Assembly (NCBI GenBank): GCA_020638035.1
Contig: JACKJI010000002.1
Coordinates: 256,252 to 320,251, forward strand
DNA length: 64,000 nt
DNA from: Hyphomicrobiaceae bacterium
GTDB lineage: Bacteria; Pseudomonadota; Alphaproteobacteria; Rhizobiales; Hyphomicrobiaceae
Direction of reading: 5' to 3'
In this document: positions 17,046 through 26,444 of the stretch, piece after piece
Layout: each line of letters starts with the position of its first letter
Position numbering within the stretch: position 1 is the stretch's first letter
Notes under the pieces: generated by a model
Database searches by the model: none
What the model was told of the DNA's origin: nothing
What the model saw: the letters and a program-made list of their open reading frames with translations, nothing else
Made by a program: the position numbers and the translations under genes

Positions 17046-19939
17046 GCATTGGCGCCCTCGCTTTCCTCAATCCCTGGCTGCTGACGGGCCTCGCCACGCT
17101 GCCGCTGATCTACTGGCTGCTGCGCACGGTGCCACCGCGCCCCAAGCAGGTCGAGTTTCCACCAACGCGCATTCTCGTCGGCCTCGACAACCGCGAGAAG
17201 ACCCCGGCCAAGACGCCCTGGTGGCTGATGCTGATCCGGCTTGCCGCGGCCGCACTCGTTATCCTTGCGCTCGCCGAGCCTGTCCGCAACCCGACCCGAG
17301 AGGGACCACTCAAGGGCTCAGGTCCGGTCGTCGTGATGATCGATAACGGCTGGTCGTCGGCCACACGCTGGAGCGAGCATCGCGCCATGGCGGAGCGGGT
17401 CATCGACACCGCAGAGGCTGAGGGGCGCCCGGTGATCATCCTGCCGACTGCACTCCAGTCCAAAACGTTCAAGATCGCACTGGAAGCTCCCGCAAAAGCC
17501 CGATCGACGCTCGCAGCATTGTCGCCCATGCCTTATGCACCTCAGCGCACCAGAGCGCTCGATGCCGTGTCGGCTGTGCTCGATAAGACGACTGGTGCCA
17601 GTATCGCCTGGCTTGCCGACGGCATTGCACACGCGGAAGAAGCCGAAACGACAGCCTTGATGCAGCGCCTGGCAAGCATCGCACCTGGAGATCGTCTCAC
17701 CGTAATTACCGATAATGAGAGCCACGGTCCGCTAGGCCTTGCTGCTGCGTCTGGCCGAGGCGGTCGCCTTGAAGCGCGTATCATGCGCGCCTCGGGCGCG
17801 GCGCGGACGGGGCAGATCCATGCCTTTTCAGCACGCGGTGAGCGGCTTGGCGAAACCGCCTTCACATTCGATGGAGATGCCGTTGCCGCAACCGCGGTGT
17901 TCGACATGCCGCTCGAACTGCGCAATCAGGTGACGCGCCTTGAGATCGCAGGCGAACGGTCGGCTGGCGCCGTCGCGCTGATCGACGCCAGCACCCGCTG
18001 GCACCGAGTCGGGCTTATTTCCGGTGAGAGCCAGGAGCAGTCTCAGCCGCTGCTCGCACCGCTCTATTACATCGAAAAGGCACTGGCGCCCTATTCAGAG
18101 CTGATCGTCGCCAAGGATGCCAATCTCGCTGCCAACATCGATACCATCCTGAAGCAGAACGCCACCGTCTTGATGCTCGCCGATATCGGCACCATCACCG
18201 GGGATCTGCACAAGGAAGTCGAGACCTGGGTCAACAAGGGCGGTGTCCTTGTTCGTTTCGCCGGTCCGCGCCTTGAAAAGGGTGGCGATGAACTGATGCC
18301 GGTGCCCTTGCGCGTCGGCGGGCGCACGCTGGGTGGCGCGCTCTCCTGGTCGACCCCGCAACAACTTGCGGCCTTTGAGGAGAAGAGCCCGTTCGCCGGA
18401 CTGGTCGTGCCGGCAGATGTCACCGTCAATCGACAGGTACTGGCCGATCCCGCGCGCATTGGGCCCGACATTGCCGTGTGGGCCCGCCTTGCCGACGGCA
18501 CGCCGCTTGTCACTGCCAAGCGCGTCGGCGACGGTCAGATCGTGCTGTTCCACGTCACCGCCAACTCCGACTGGTCGAACCTGCCGATCTCGGGCCTGTT
18601 CGTCGATATGCTGCGCCGCATATCCACCATGGGCCGCATCGGCAGGACCGCTTCTGCTGGCGACGCCACGACCATGGCCGGAACCGAGGCGATCACGACC
18701 GCGGGCACGGGTCCTGAGGTTCTGGCCCCGATCCGCACGCTCGACGGCTTTGGAACGCTTTCCCCGCCACCACCGACGGCGCAGGCCGTGCCTGCAGCCA
18801 CCTTCGCCTCGCTGTCGCCAGGCTTCGATCATCCACCGGGCCTTTACGGTCCCGAAGCTAGCCCGCGCGCACTCAATGTTCTGGATGAAAAATCCACTGT
18901 CGCTCCGCTTCCCGGCCTGCCGCCCGGCGCGCGCACGCTCGGCTATCAGTCGGAGACCTCTCAACCGCTCAAGCCGTGGCTGCTCGCCCTTGCCCTGGGT
19001 CTCATCTTCATCGATATCCTGGCTGTCGTGCTGTTGAGCATGGGTGGCTTGGGTGCCCTGCTCCGGCGGCCGGCGCACGCTGCTCTCGTCATTGCTGCTG
19101 TCGGTATCAGCATCACCGCATCGCTTTCGCTCGCGCCAGCGGCCGCGCGGGCACAGAACGCCTCGTCCGCGACACCACCGGCTGACGTTGCGATTGCCCT
19201 GAAGGCGACGAGCAAAGTGACCTTCGGCTATGTGCTGACGGGGGACGCCAAGACCGACGAGACAAGCCGCATCGGGCTCACCGGCCTGTCGCGCGTGCTG
19301 GAAACACGCACTGCCGTCACGCCCGGCACGCCACTTCCCGTCAACATCACCGACGACGAAATCGCCTTCTATCCCGTGCTCTACTGGCCGGTATTGGAGA
19401 GCGCGCAGTCGCTGCCGGAGGCGACGCTGGCCAAGATCGACGCCTACATGAAGCAGGGTGGCATGCTGATCTTCGACACGCTCGACTACGGCAGCGGGCG
19501 GCCGTCCAGTCTGCAAGGCGCGGGCGAAGATACGCCGTTGCAACGCATCCTCGCAGGCCTTGATCTGCCGCGTTTGGAGCCTGTGCCCGAAGGCCATGTC
19601 CTGACGAAGGCGTTCTACCTGCTCCGCTCCTTCCCGGGCCGCTGGGACGGCGGCACGATGTGGGTTGAGGCCGCGACCGAACGGCCCGGCGACGATGACA
19701 GCCGGCATGCCCGCCGCGCCGATGGCGTGACGTCGATCGTCATCACATCCAATGATCTCGCCTCGGCGTGGGCGCTCGACGAACGCGGCCGGCCGCTCTA
19801 CCCAACGGTTCCGGGCGGCGAGACCCAACGCGAGATGGCCTTCCGCGTCGGCGTCAATCTCGCCATGCATGCCCTGACCGGCAACTACAAGGCCGATCAA
19901 GTGCACGTCCCTGCCCTTCTCGAACGCCTGGGCCAGTAG
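17042..19939 (+). CDS. DUF4159 membrane protein with BatA-like N-terminus
   Basis: Inner-membrane protein of 965 residues. The N-terminus (residues 1-85) has the BatA-type double membrane segment, opening with LAFLNPWLLTGLATLPLIYW and the basic loop RPKQVEFPPTRIL. A long soluble middle resembles von Willebrand/gatase-like regions. A membrane pair lies near 650-700, and the C-terminal third carries the DUF4159 domain with an export-like SLAPAAARAQ segment before it. It overlaps the DUF58 gene by 4 bases and is followed after 9 bases by another membrane protein. Probably a scaffold of an envelope MoxR complex; this role is inferred. Confidence 0.85.
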   Translation: MSIGALAFLNPWLLTGLATLPLIYWLLRTVPPRPKQVEFPPTRILVGLDNREKTPAKTPWWLMLIRLAAAALVILALAEPVRNPTREGPLKGSGPVVVMIDNGWSSATRWSEHRAMAERVIDTAEAEGRPVIILPTALQSKTFKIALEAPAKARSTLAALSPMPYAPQRTRALDAVSAVLDKTTGASIAWLADGIAHAEEAETTALMQRLASIAPGDRLTVITDNESHGPLGLAAASGRGGRLEARIMRASGAARTGQIHAFSARGERLGETAFTFDGDAVAATAVFDMPLELRNQVTRLEIAGERSAGAVALIDASTRWHRVGLISGESQEQSQPLLAPLYYIEKALAPYSELIVAKDANLAANIDTILKQNATVLMLADIGTITGDLHKEVETWVNKGGVLVRFAGPRLEKGGDELMPVPLRVGGRTLGGALSWSTPQQLAAFEEKSPFAGLVVPADVTVNRQVLADPARIGPDIAVWARLADGTPLVTAKRVGDGQIVLFHVTANSDWSNLPISGLFVDMLRRISTMGRIGRTASAGDATTMAGTEAITTAGTGPEVLAPIRTLDGFGTLSPPPPTAQAVPAATFASLSPGFDHPPGLYGPEASPRALNVLDEKSTVAPLPGLPPGARTLGYQSETSQPLKPWLLALALGLIFIDILAVVLLSMGGLGALLRRPAHAALVIAAVGISITASLSLAPAAARAQNASSATPPADVAIALKATSKVTFGYVLTGDAKTDETSRIGLTGLSRVLETRTAVTPGTPLPVNITDDEIAFYPVLYWPVLESAQSLPEATLAKIDAYMKQGGMLIFDTLDYGSGRPSSLQGAGEDTPLQRILAGLDLPRLEPVPEGHVLTKAFYLLRSFPGRWDGGTMWVEAATERPGDDDSRHARRADGVTSIVITSNDLASAWALDERGRPLYPTVPGGETQREMAFRVGVNLAMHALTGNYKADQVHVPALLERLGQ

Positions 19940-19948
19940 GGAGGGGAC

Positions 19949-22081
19949 ATGAGCAACTGGTCGATCGACTTTTCACCCTTCCTGCCCGGTCCGTTCTTCG
20001 TCGTGGCGGCCCTCATCGCGCTCGTGCTCGTCGCGCTGCTGCTATGGCGCCGGTCGCGCGGCGCATTGTTGCGGGCGTTGGCAATCGCCGCCCTGCTCGC
20101 CGCCCTCGCCAACCCGACGCTGCGCGAGGAGGAGCGGGAGAGCCTCGCCAACATCGCCCTCGTCCTCGTCGACGAGAGCACGTCGCAAACGCTGGCCGAG
20201 CGCCCTGCACAGGCGGCTGCGATCCGTGCTGATCTCGAGCGAAAGTTGAAGGGTGCGAAGAACCTCGAAGTGAAATGGTTCACTGCCGCCCGGCCGGTGG
20301 ATGGCACCATGTCAGGTACGCAGCTCTTTGCCGAACTCAATCGAGCGCTTGCCAACACGCCGCCTGACCGCCTCGCCGGCGTCATCATGATCACCGACGG
20401 GCAGGTCCACGACATTCCCGCAAGCGTCGCGGCACTCGGATTTGATGCGCCCGTTCATGCGCTGCTGACCGGCATGCCCGACGAGTTTGACCGGCGCATC
20501 GAAGTCCTGCAGGCGCCGCGCTACGGCATCGTCGGGCAGTCGCGCGAGATCGAGTTTGCCGTACGCGAAACCGGCAAGGCCGGACGGGCCGGAGACATCG
20601 TCAGTCTCGTCGTTCGCCGCGAGGGCCAGCCCGACGAAACGGTTCGCACCGCCATCGGCCGCACGACCAAGATCGACATGCCTTTCCCGCATGCGGGACA
20701 GAACATTCTCGAACTGGAACTGGAGACGGCCGAGGGCGAACTCACTCCGGCCAACAACCGCGTCGTCGTTGCCGCGGAAGGCGTGCGCGAAAATCTGCGC
20801 GTGTTGCTTGTCTCGGGCGAGCCGCATGCCGGCGAGCGCACGTGGCGCAACCTCCTGAAGTCAGATGCCGCCGTCGATCTCGTCCACTTCACCATTCTGC
20901 GCCCGCCCGAGAAGCAGGACGGCACGCCGATCAACCAGCTTTCGCTGATCGCCTTCCCGACGCGCGAGCTGTTCTCGGAGAAGATCAAGGATTTCGACCT
21001 GATCATCTTCGATCGCTATCAGCACCGCGGCATCCTGCAGATCATCTACTACGACAACATCGCGCGGTACGTGGAGGAGGACGGCGGCGCGTTGCTGGTC
21101 GCCGCCGGCGATGATTATGCGGGCCGCTACAGCCTGCAACGAACACCGCTCGCGCCGATCCTGCCCGGCGTGCCGACGGGCCGGGTCATCGAGCAGCCGT
21201 TCAAGGCGACGATCACCGGTGAGGGCAGCAAGCATCCCGTCACGCGCGGGCTTCCGGGTGTCGGCAATCAGGTCGCCTCGGCGGATCCGAAAGCCGAGCC
21301 GGCCTGGGGCCGCTGGTTCCGCCAGGTCGAGGTGAAGCCGGAACGCGGCACCGTCGTCATGAAGGGCGCTGAAGAGGCCCCGCTGTTGCTGCTCGACCGC
21401 AAGGGCAAAGGCCGCGTGGCGCTGCTCACCTCCGATCAGGCGTGGCTGTGGGCGCGCGGCTATGACGGCGGCGGACCGCACACCGACCTGTTGCGCCGCC
21501 TGTCGCACTGGCTGATGAAGGAGCCCGATCTGGAGGAAGAGCGGCTGCTTGCCAATGCCCGCGGACTGAAACTGACCATCGAGCGCCGCACGATGGCGGA
21601 GGAGACGACGCCGGTTACGGTGCGCACGCCGCAAGGCAAGACAAGCGAGGTGACGCTCGAGAAGGTCGCACCCGGCCTCTTCCGCACGGTCGTCGATGTC
21701 GAGCGTCCCGGCCTTTACAAGATGACCCAGGGCGAACTCTCGGCAATCGCCCACGCCGGTGTCGAGGACGTGCGCGAGATGAGCGAGGTCACCGCGACCG
21801 AGGACAAGCTCGAACCGCTCGTCTCCGCTACGGGAGGCGGCATCTTCTGGACGAAAGGCGCAGGCCTCTTCGGCACAGCCTCGGCGAGCGATGTCACCGT
21901 GCCGCGCGTCGCCATGATGTCGGCAGCGCGGGTGATGGCCGGCAACGGCTGGATGGGCTTGAAGGACCGTGCGGCGTTTGTCACCCGCGGCGTCAAGCTG
22001 ACACCGATGTTCACCGGCTTTGCAGCCCTCGCCGCGCTGCTCGCGTTCATGGCACTCGCCTGGTGGCGGGAAGGCAAGTAG
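19949..22081 (+). CDS. Membrane protein with glutamine-amidotransferase-like periplasmic domain
   Basis: Last gene of the moxR block, 710 residues. Two N-terminal hydrophobic segments (about residues 13-52) and one at the C-terminus (about 685-705) flank a large domain of the class-I glutamine-amidotransferase-like fold common in this operon; FDLIIFDRYQHRGIL and GGALLVAAGDDY resemble its core strands. No catalytic Cys-His pair was evident, so it is probably not an active amidotransferase. It starts 9 bases after the DUF4159 gene behind GGAGGGG. Confidence 0.8.
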   Translation: MSNWSIDFSPFLPGPFFVVAALIALVLVALLLWRRSRGALLRALAIAALLAALANPTLREEERESLANIALVLVDESTSQTLAERPAQAAAIRADLERKLKGAKNLEVKWFTAARPVDGTMSGTQLFAELNRALANTPPDRLAGVIMITDGQVHDIPASVAALGFDAPVHALLTGMPDEFDRRIEVLQAPRYGIVGQSREIEFAVRETGKAGRAGDIVSLVVRREGQPDETVRTAIGRTTKIDMPFPHAGQNILELELETAEGELTPANNRVVVAAEGVRENLRVLLVSGEPHAGERTWRNLLKSDAAVDLVHFTILRPPEKQDGTPINQLSLIAFPTRELFSEKIKDFDLIIFDRYQHRGILQIIYYDNIARYVEEDGGALLVAAGDDYAGRYSLQRTPLAPILPGVPTGRVIEQPFKATITGEGSKHPVTRGLPGVGNQVASADPKAEPAWGRWFRQVEVKPERGTVVMKGAEEAPLLLLDRKGKGRVALLTSDQAWLWARGYDGGGPHTDLLRRLSHWLMKEPDLEEERLLANARGLKLTIERRTMAEETTPVTVRTPQGKTSEVTLEKVAPGLFRTVVDVERPGLYKMTQGELSAIAHAGVEDVREMSEVTATEDKLEPLVSATGGGIFWTKGAGLFGTASASDVTVPRVAMMSAARVMAGNGWMGLKDRAAFVTRGVKLTPMFTGFAALAALLAFMALAWWREGK

Positions 22082-22228
22082 CCGCGCCCGTCCAGCTCTC
22101 ATCCTGCGCCGGAGCCGCGGTCACGTCTTCAGCTTCAGCAGATTGCGCACGCCGAGCAGAAACAGGAACACCGAACCCAGCGACAGCAGCGTCCTGTTGG
22201 CGGGACTAAGAAGCAGAGTTGGCGTTCT

Positions 22229-22244
22229 TAGGGTCCGGACCCTA
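22229..22244. repeat. Dispersed palindrome, copy 2 (perfect)
   Basis: Perfect 16-base palindrome TAGGGTCCGGACCCTA overlapping the stop codon of the minus-strand EamA gene. Related sites are at 47-64 and 54286-54299. Confidence 0.55.
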
Positions 22245-23164
22245 GCCAGCCAGCCGGAAAAGCAGCACGCCGGCGACGACGACCGCGATGCCGAGGAGGT
22301 CGAGCCGCGTTAGTCGCTCACGGAAGTAGAGCCAAGAGATGAGGACCGAAAACACCACCTCGATCTGGCCGACGGCAATGACGTAGGAGGCGTTCGTCAG
22401 GGTGAAGGCGAGGAACCAGGCGATCGAGCCCACCGCACTGGCGACACCGACGAACGCCGACAGACCGCGCGTCCGCCAGATGCCGCCCATGAAGCTCGGC
22501 TCGCGCCAGGTGAGCCAGGCCCCCAGCATGATCACCTGAAGGCCCGTCACTGCGACCACCGTCACCGCGCCGCGCTCAACGGCATCCGCTGCACCGAGCG
22601 ACAGACTAGCTTCGCGAATGGTCAGGTTGCATAGACCAAACATCAAGCCGATGAAGAGCCCCGTCGCCACCGATATGGCATCAACCTGCGTCCACCAGCG
22701 CGGACGCACACCCATGCCGGTGGCCACCGGCTGGTGCTGCGCCGACAGCATCACCGCGCCCGCCAGCGTCAGTCCGATCGCGGCCCAGCCCCAGGCATGG
22801 ATCACCTCCGAAAAGAAGGCCGTGCCGAGCAGCGCGGTAAAGATCAGGTTGGTCCGCGCCAGCTGGTTCGCGACTGCGAAGTTGCGCCGCCGGTAAAGCG
22901 ACAGGAGCGCCGCCGTGCCCAGGTTCTGCGTCACCGCAGCGACCACGCACCAGCCCAGAAAGTCCGCCCCCGGGTGCGTCAGTGGCGTTCCCGCCCAACG
23001 TAGTGCTCCAAGATAGGCGAGCATCACCGGCAGCCCCATCAGGGCGCGAACATACGTCGCCGCGAATATGGAGATGCGCTCTGTGAGACGCTTCTGGGCG
23101 GCCGGCGGACCGCCTGCATCAGCGCGGCGAGGATCGCCAGCCAGATCCAGACATGCGTCGTCAA
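22242..23164 (-). pseudogene. EamA/DMT-family transporter, interrupted by one frameshift
   Basis: Ten-segment drug/metabolite transporter family protein. The clean reading frame (22242-23039) lacks the expected first membrane helix. That helix (TTHVWIWLAILAALMQAV) is present in another frame at about 23110-23164, and the linking residues QKRLTERISIFAATYVRAL occur in the frame of the main body. A single one-base deletion near 23095-23110 reconciles them into a protein of about 306 residues, normal for the family. A TTG at 23164 is a possible start. It could be a genuine recent mutation or a sequence error; the rest is intact with many hydrophobic segments. Confidence 0.7.
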
Positions 23165-23269
23165 CGATTTGCCCTCATGAGTTGCGCCGGGCAACGGATG
23201 AGGCTTGTCGCCGCGGGCCGCAAGGTGGAAAGTGGGGACTTGCACATCCGAGGAGCCTGGGGAACCGCT

Positions 23270-24166
23270 ATGGCAGAGGAGCGATCGATCGGCGTTGTCG
23301 GACTGGGTGAGACAGGCCGCGAACTCTGTCGCAGATTGATGCAGGCTGGCAAACGCATCACGGTTTACGACCTAGACGGGGATGTCCGCCGCTCCTATCC
23401 CGTCACGAGCCCACAATCGCGCCTTGCACCAAGCCTCACCGACCTCGGAGCCGATTGCGACGTCGTCGTTTCGGCCTTGGCGGACGCCACCCAGTTGCGC
23501 GCTGCGGCGATTGGCGACGAGGACCGTCAGGGCTTCGCTCTCGCCATGCGACCCGGCTCCGTGATCGCTCATTTCGGCATGGGTCCCTACAAGGACATTC
23601 TGCGCCTGACAGGACAATTGGGCTCCGGCGGCATCGGCCTAGTCGATGTCATGTCGTGTGGCGCCCTCGACGGCAGCGAGACGACAAGAGCGTTGGACAT
23701 GCTTGTCGGGGGCCATGCGGACGTCATCGACACTGCGCGCGCCGCTCTCGATGCGCTCGGCTCGGTGACACGGGTCGGCGCAACCGGCACGGCGACCGGG
23801 CTGGCATCGTTGCGCGGTTATGTGCGGGCTGCCCGCCTCATCGCCTTGAGTGAGGCGATGCTGATCGGCCGGCACGCCGGCATCGCACCCGATATGCTCG
23901 CGCGTGTGTTCGACGGACCCGTCGCATCGGGGCCGCAATGCCGCGCGCTGACCGGTGCGCAATCTGCACCGCTGCCACCGCACGACCTTCAGAGCACCTG
24001 CCGCGCCGTTAGCGACGCGGTCCGCTTTTCCGAACACATCGGCGTTTCGGGAGAATGCGTGGCCTTCGCACGTGACATGCTCGCCGACGCGATCGTGGGT
24101 GACGGAGGCGACGATGAGAGCACGCTTCTGCGCCACTTCACCAGCATGGCGGCCGCCGATGGCTGA
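23270..24166 (+). CDS. NAD(P)-dependent oxidoreductase, 3-hydroxyisobutyrate dehydrogenase-like
   Basis: Putative beta-hydroxyacid dehydrogenase-type enzyme of 298 residues. The ATG at 23270 starts directly before the Rossmann motif IGVVGLGETGRELCRRLM (GxGxxG). A longer upstream frame is not conserved in style. The second domain contains RVGATGTATGLASLRGYVRAARLIALSEAM, in the position where the family has its catalytic Lys helix, but the usual G-x-x-x-K is not obvious, so activity or substrate may differ. Isolated gene. Confidence 0.75.
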   Translation: MAEERSIGVVGLGETGRELCRRLMQAGKRITVYDLDGDVRRSYPVTSPQSRLAPSLTDLGADCDVVVSALADATQLRAAAIGDEDRQGFALAMRPGSVIAHFGMGPYKDILRLTGQLGSGGIGLVDVMSCGALDGSETTRALDMLVGGHADVIDTARAALDALGSVTRVGATGTATGLASLRGYVRAARLIALSEAMLIGRHAGIAPDMLARVFDGPVASGPQCRALTGAQSAPLPPHDLQSTCRAVSDAVRFSEHIGVSGECVAFARDMLADAIVGDGGDDESTLLRHFTSMAAADG

Positions 24167-24350
24167 GCCCGACACGGCCGGCGACAGCGGGCGCGACTGA
24201 TCTCCACTCCGCAAAACCTGTTGAAAGCGTGGATTTTCCGGGCTCTGCATTTGCCTCGCTTGGGCGACTCGGGGAACCCTCGCCCGAAAGGCATCGGCGC
24301 GGCCGTCTCGGCCCCGGTGTCAGCCTGCGAGCTGAGCGGAGCTTCGACGA

Positions 24351-25973
24351 ATGAGCCTCCTTTACCGCGTCATCTATGCGACCCATGCCAATGGCACGCA
24401 CCACAAGCTGGCGCTCGACGCGCTGCAACGGCTGACGCGCGCCGATACCGACGCGTGGCAGCGCCTGTTTCTCAAGCACGTCGAAATTTACCTCGACGGC
24501 GCCAAGGCACCGGACACGACCTTCAAGGACTTCAAGAACCACGTGCTGCATGTGCGCGATGGCTACTGGGGTGGAGCACCCGAGAAAGTGGTGAGCTGGT
24601 ATCGGCATCTGGTGAGCGCACTTGGCGAACGCAACTGGCCCGAAGCCGTCTGGTGTGCTGGCGTCCTGAGCCACTACTACACGGACCCCATCCATCCCTT
24701 CCACACCGCCCAATCGGAGGCCGAGAACAATATTCATCGCGCCGTCGAATGGAGCATCTCGCGTGATTACGACAACCTGAAGCGCGAGGCGGAGGCCCTC
24801 TCGCGCTCGCGCTTCGTCGAGGCGCCCAATGGGGCCGATTGGCTCAAGGACTTCGTGCTGCAGGGCGCCGACCGTGCCAATGCGCATTATGAGCGCCTGA
24901 TTGCTCACTACGACTTCACAACCGGTGTCGTTGATCCGCCGGCAGGCCTTGACCCGGTCGCGCGCGACCTCATCGGCGATCTCATACTCTTCGCTGCGGA
25001 TGGCTATGCGCGCGTGCTGGAACGCGCCATCGCAGAGGCCAGCGTCGCCCCGCCGACCGTCTCGCTGTCGGTGGAGACTGTGCTTGCCACTTTGAAAATT
25101 CCGTTGAAGTGGGTGCAGAAGAAGCTGGCCGATGCTGAAGATCGCCGCGTCGTCGAGGCGATGTACGACGAACTGATGGCAACCGGGCGTGTCGAGGCCG
25201 CGCTGCCAGAGGACGATCGTGCCGTCCGCGATGTCTGGGCACGCGAAGTGCTCGCACCGCGTACGCAGAAGCAGGCCCGTCGCCGCGCTGCGCGCCTGCC
25301 GGCGACAGCGGCGCCGGTCGCACGACCGCAAGCAACCGCCCGGTTGCCTGCCGCGCCTGCCGGCGGTGCAATTGCAGCCGGCACGGGCACGGCTGCCGGC
25401 GCGCCTCAGCGCCCGCGTGGCATCGCACCGGTGGCCAATCGAACCACCGAAACATTGGCTGGCCCGCCACCCGACGTGCCGCTGCCTGACATGACAAGCG
25501 CACCCCGACTTGTCGCCTACGGGCGCCATGCCGAGCCGCGTGATGCGCGCATCTATCTCGCAGCCGATGACGACGTCGAGCGCGCACCTTCGATCGGCCC
25601 GCGTACCGCCGAGCGGCTTTATGCCGTCGACATTGCGACAGTGAAGGACTTGCTGGCTGCGGACCCGGTGCAACTCAGGGAGCGGCTTGCCACGCGTCAC
25701 ATCACCACGCAGACGATCACCGACTGGCAGGATCAGTCCCGTCTCGTGATGACAGTCCCGGGATTGCGCGGCACGCATGCCCAGCTGCTCGTCGCCGCAG
25801 GCTATCGCACGCCATCCGTGATCGGCGACGCAGACCCCATCGAATTGTCCGCAAGCCTGCTCAAAGTTGCATCGACGGCCGAAGGCCAGCGCTTCCTGCG
25901 CGATGGTCCCGCGCCTGACCTTGAGCGTATCAGGTCCTGGATCGAGCAAGCCCGGCGGGCCCGGGCTGCATGA
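24351..25973 (+). CDS. Zinc-dependent phospholipase C/S1-P1 nuclease-fold protein fused to a DUF4332 domain
   Basis: Two-domain protein of 540 residues. Residues 1-220 resemble zinc-dependent phospholipase C or S1/P1 nuclease folds: THHKLALDAL near the N-terminus, FKNHVLHV, and the metal-site-like LSHYYTDPIHPFH with a following ENNIHRAVEW. A Pro/Ala linker spans about 310-375. The C-terminal 130 residues match DUF4332, with a helix-hairpin-helix-like PSIGPRTAERLYAVDIATVKDLL. No signal peptide is seen, so it is probably cytoplasmic. Its stop overlaps the next gene by 4 bases. Confidence 0.75.
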   Translation: MSLLYRVIYATHANGTHHKLALDALQRLTRADTDAWQRLFLKHVEIYLDGAKAPDTTFKDFKNHVLHVRDGYWGGAPEKVVSWYRHLVSALGERNWPEAVWCAGVLSHYYTDPIHPFHTAQSEAENNIHRAVEWSISRDYDNLKREAEALSRSRFVEAPNGADWLKDFVLQGADRANAHYERLIAHYDFTTGVVDPPAGLDPVARDLIGDLILFAADGYARVLERAIAEASVAPPTVSLSVETVLATLKIPLKWVQKKLADAEDRRVVEAMYDELMATGRVEAALPEDDRAVRDVWAREVLAPRTQKQARRRAARLPATAAPVARPQATARLPAAPAGGAIAAGTGTAAGAPQRPRGIAPVANRTTETLAGPPPDVPLPDMTSAPRLVAYGRHAEPRDARIYLAADDDVERAPSIGPRTAERLYAVDIATVKDLLAADPVQLRERLATRHITTQTITDWQDQSRLVMTVPGLRGTHAQLLVAAGYRTPSVIGDADPIELSASLLKVASTAEGQRFLRDGPAPDLERIRSWIEQARRARAA

Positions 25974-26200
25974 AACGCCGTATCACCGGTTTTTACGAGG
26001 ATGTGGAGGGTCACTTCGTGGCCATGCTCGAATGCGGCCATGAGCAGCACGTCCGTCACAAGCCACCGCTGGTCGAGCGGCCATGGGTTTTGACCGCGGA
26101 AGGCCGCGCCTCGCGCATCGGGCAGTTGCTCGACTGCCCCTTCTGCGACGAAACCGACGAGGATGACGACGCCACCAGCTCGGCCGGCGAAGAAGAGTGA
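25970..26200 (+). CDS. DUF3565 family protein
   Basis: Small protein of 76 residues, DUF3565 family. Conserved features are RRITGFYEDVEGHFVAMLECGHEQHVRH, PWVLTAEGRASRIG and a Cys pair near CPFCDE, which together with CGH could bind a metal ion. The start overlaps the stop of the DUF4332 fusion gene (ATGA), so the two are translationally coupled and may work together. Function unknown. Confidence 0.85.
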   Translation: MKRRITGFYEDVEGHFVAMLECGHEQHVRHKPPLVERPWVLTAEGRASRIGQLLDCPFCDETDEDDDATSSAGEEE

Positions 26201-26299
26201 CGCACGCCGGCTACAGCCTCTCACGATCACGTCATCGCCATCCCGCTGCCAAAGAATTTCCCAACTTCAAAGCGCAACTCCCTTCGCGCTCCAGCACGA

Positions 26300-26372
26300 C
26301 TAGTGTGGTGTCTCGAAAATGCCGAGACCAGGCCGCGGCAATGATGTCGGCACTTGCCGTTCACGATGCTAG
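26300..26372. repeat. Hairpin-type dispersed repeat, copy A
   Basis: A 73-base element bounded by CTAGTGT and CTAG with imperfectly complementary ends. It shares its left end with the element at 40720 and its interior (GAGAC-AGGCCGCGGCAA, TGTCGG, GTTCACGA) with the element at 40813. It may be a small non-autonomous mobile repeat. Confidence 0.6.
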
Positions 26373-26444
26373 CGGCGACCCGGGGTGTCATGCGTGGTGC
26401 TGGTGGGCACCAGACCGCGCCGATGGGAACGAGGGGACGTAGTC

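Noticed and set aside
18095..19906. 603-residue minus-strand frame opposite the DUF4159 gene
   Set aside because: Antisense shadow with shadow-like composition; the plus-strand gene is clearly coding.
20861..22102. 413-residue minus-strand frame in the moxR block
   Set aside because: Antisense shadow of the membrane-protein gene.
22100..22230. Short membrane-like tail (minus strand, LLSLGSVFLFLLGVRNLL) downstream of the EamA gene
   Set aside because: No start codon or ribosome binding site and out of frame with the transporter; may be a remnant, too short to call.
24138..25949. 603-residue minus-strand frame opposite the zinc-hydrolase/DUF4332 gene
   Set aside because: Antisense shadow; the conserved domains are on the plus strand.
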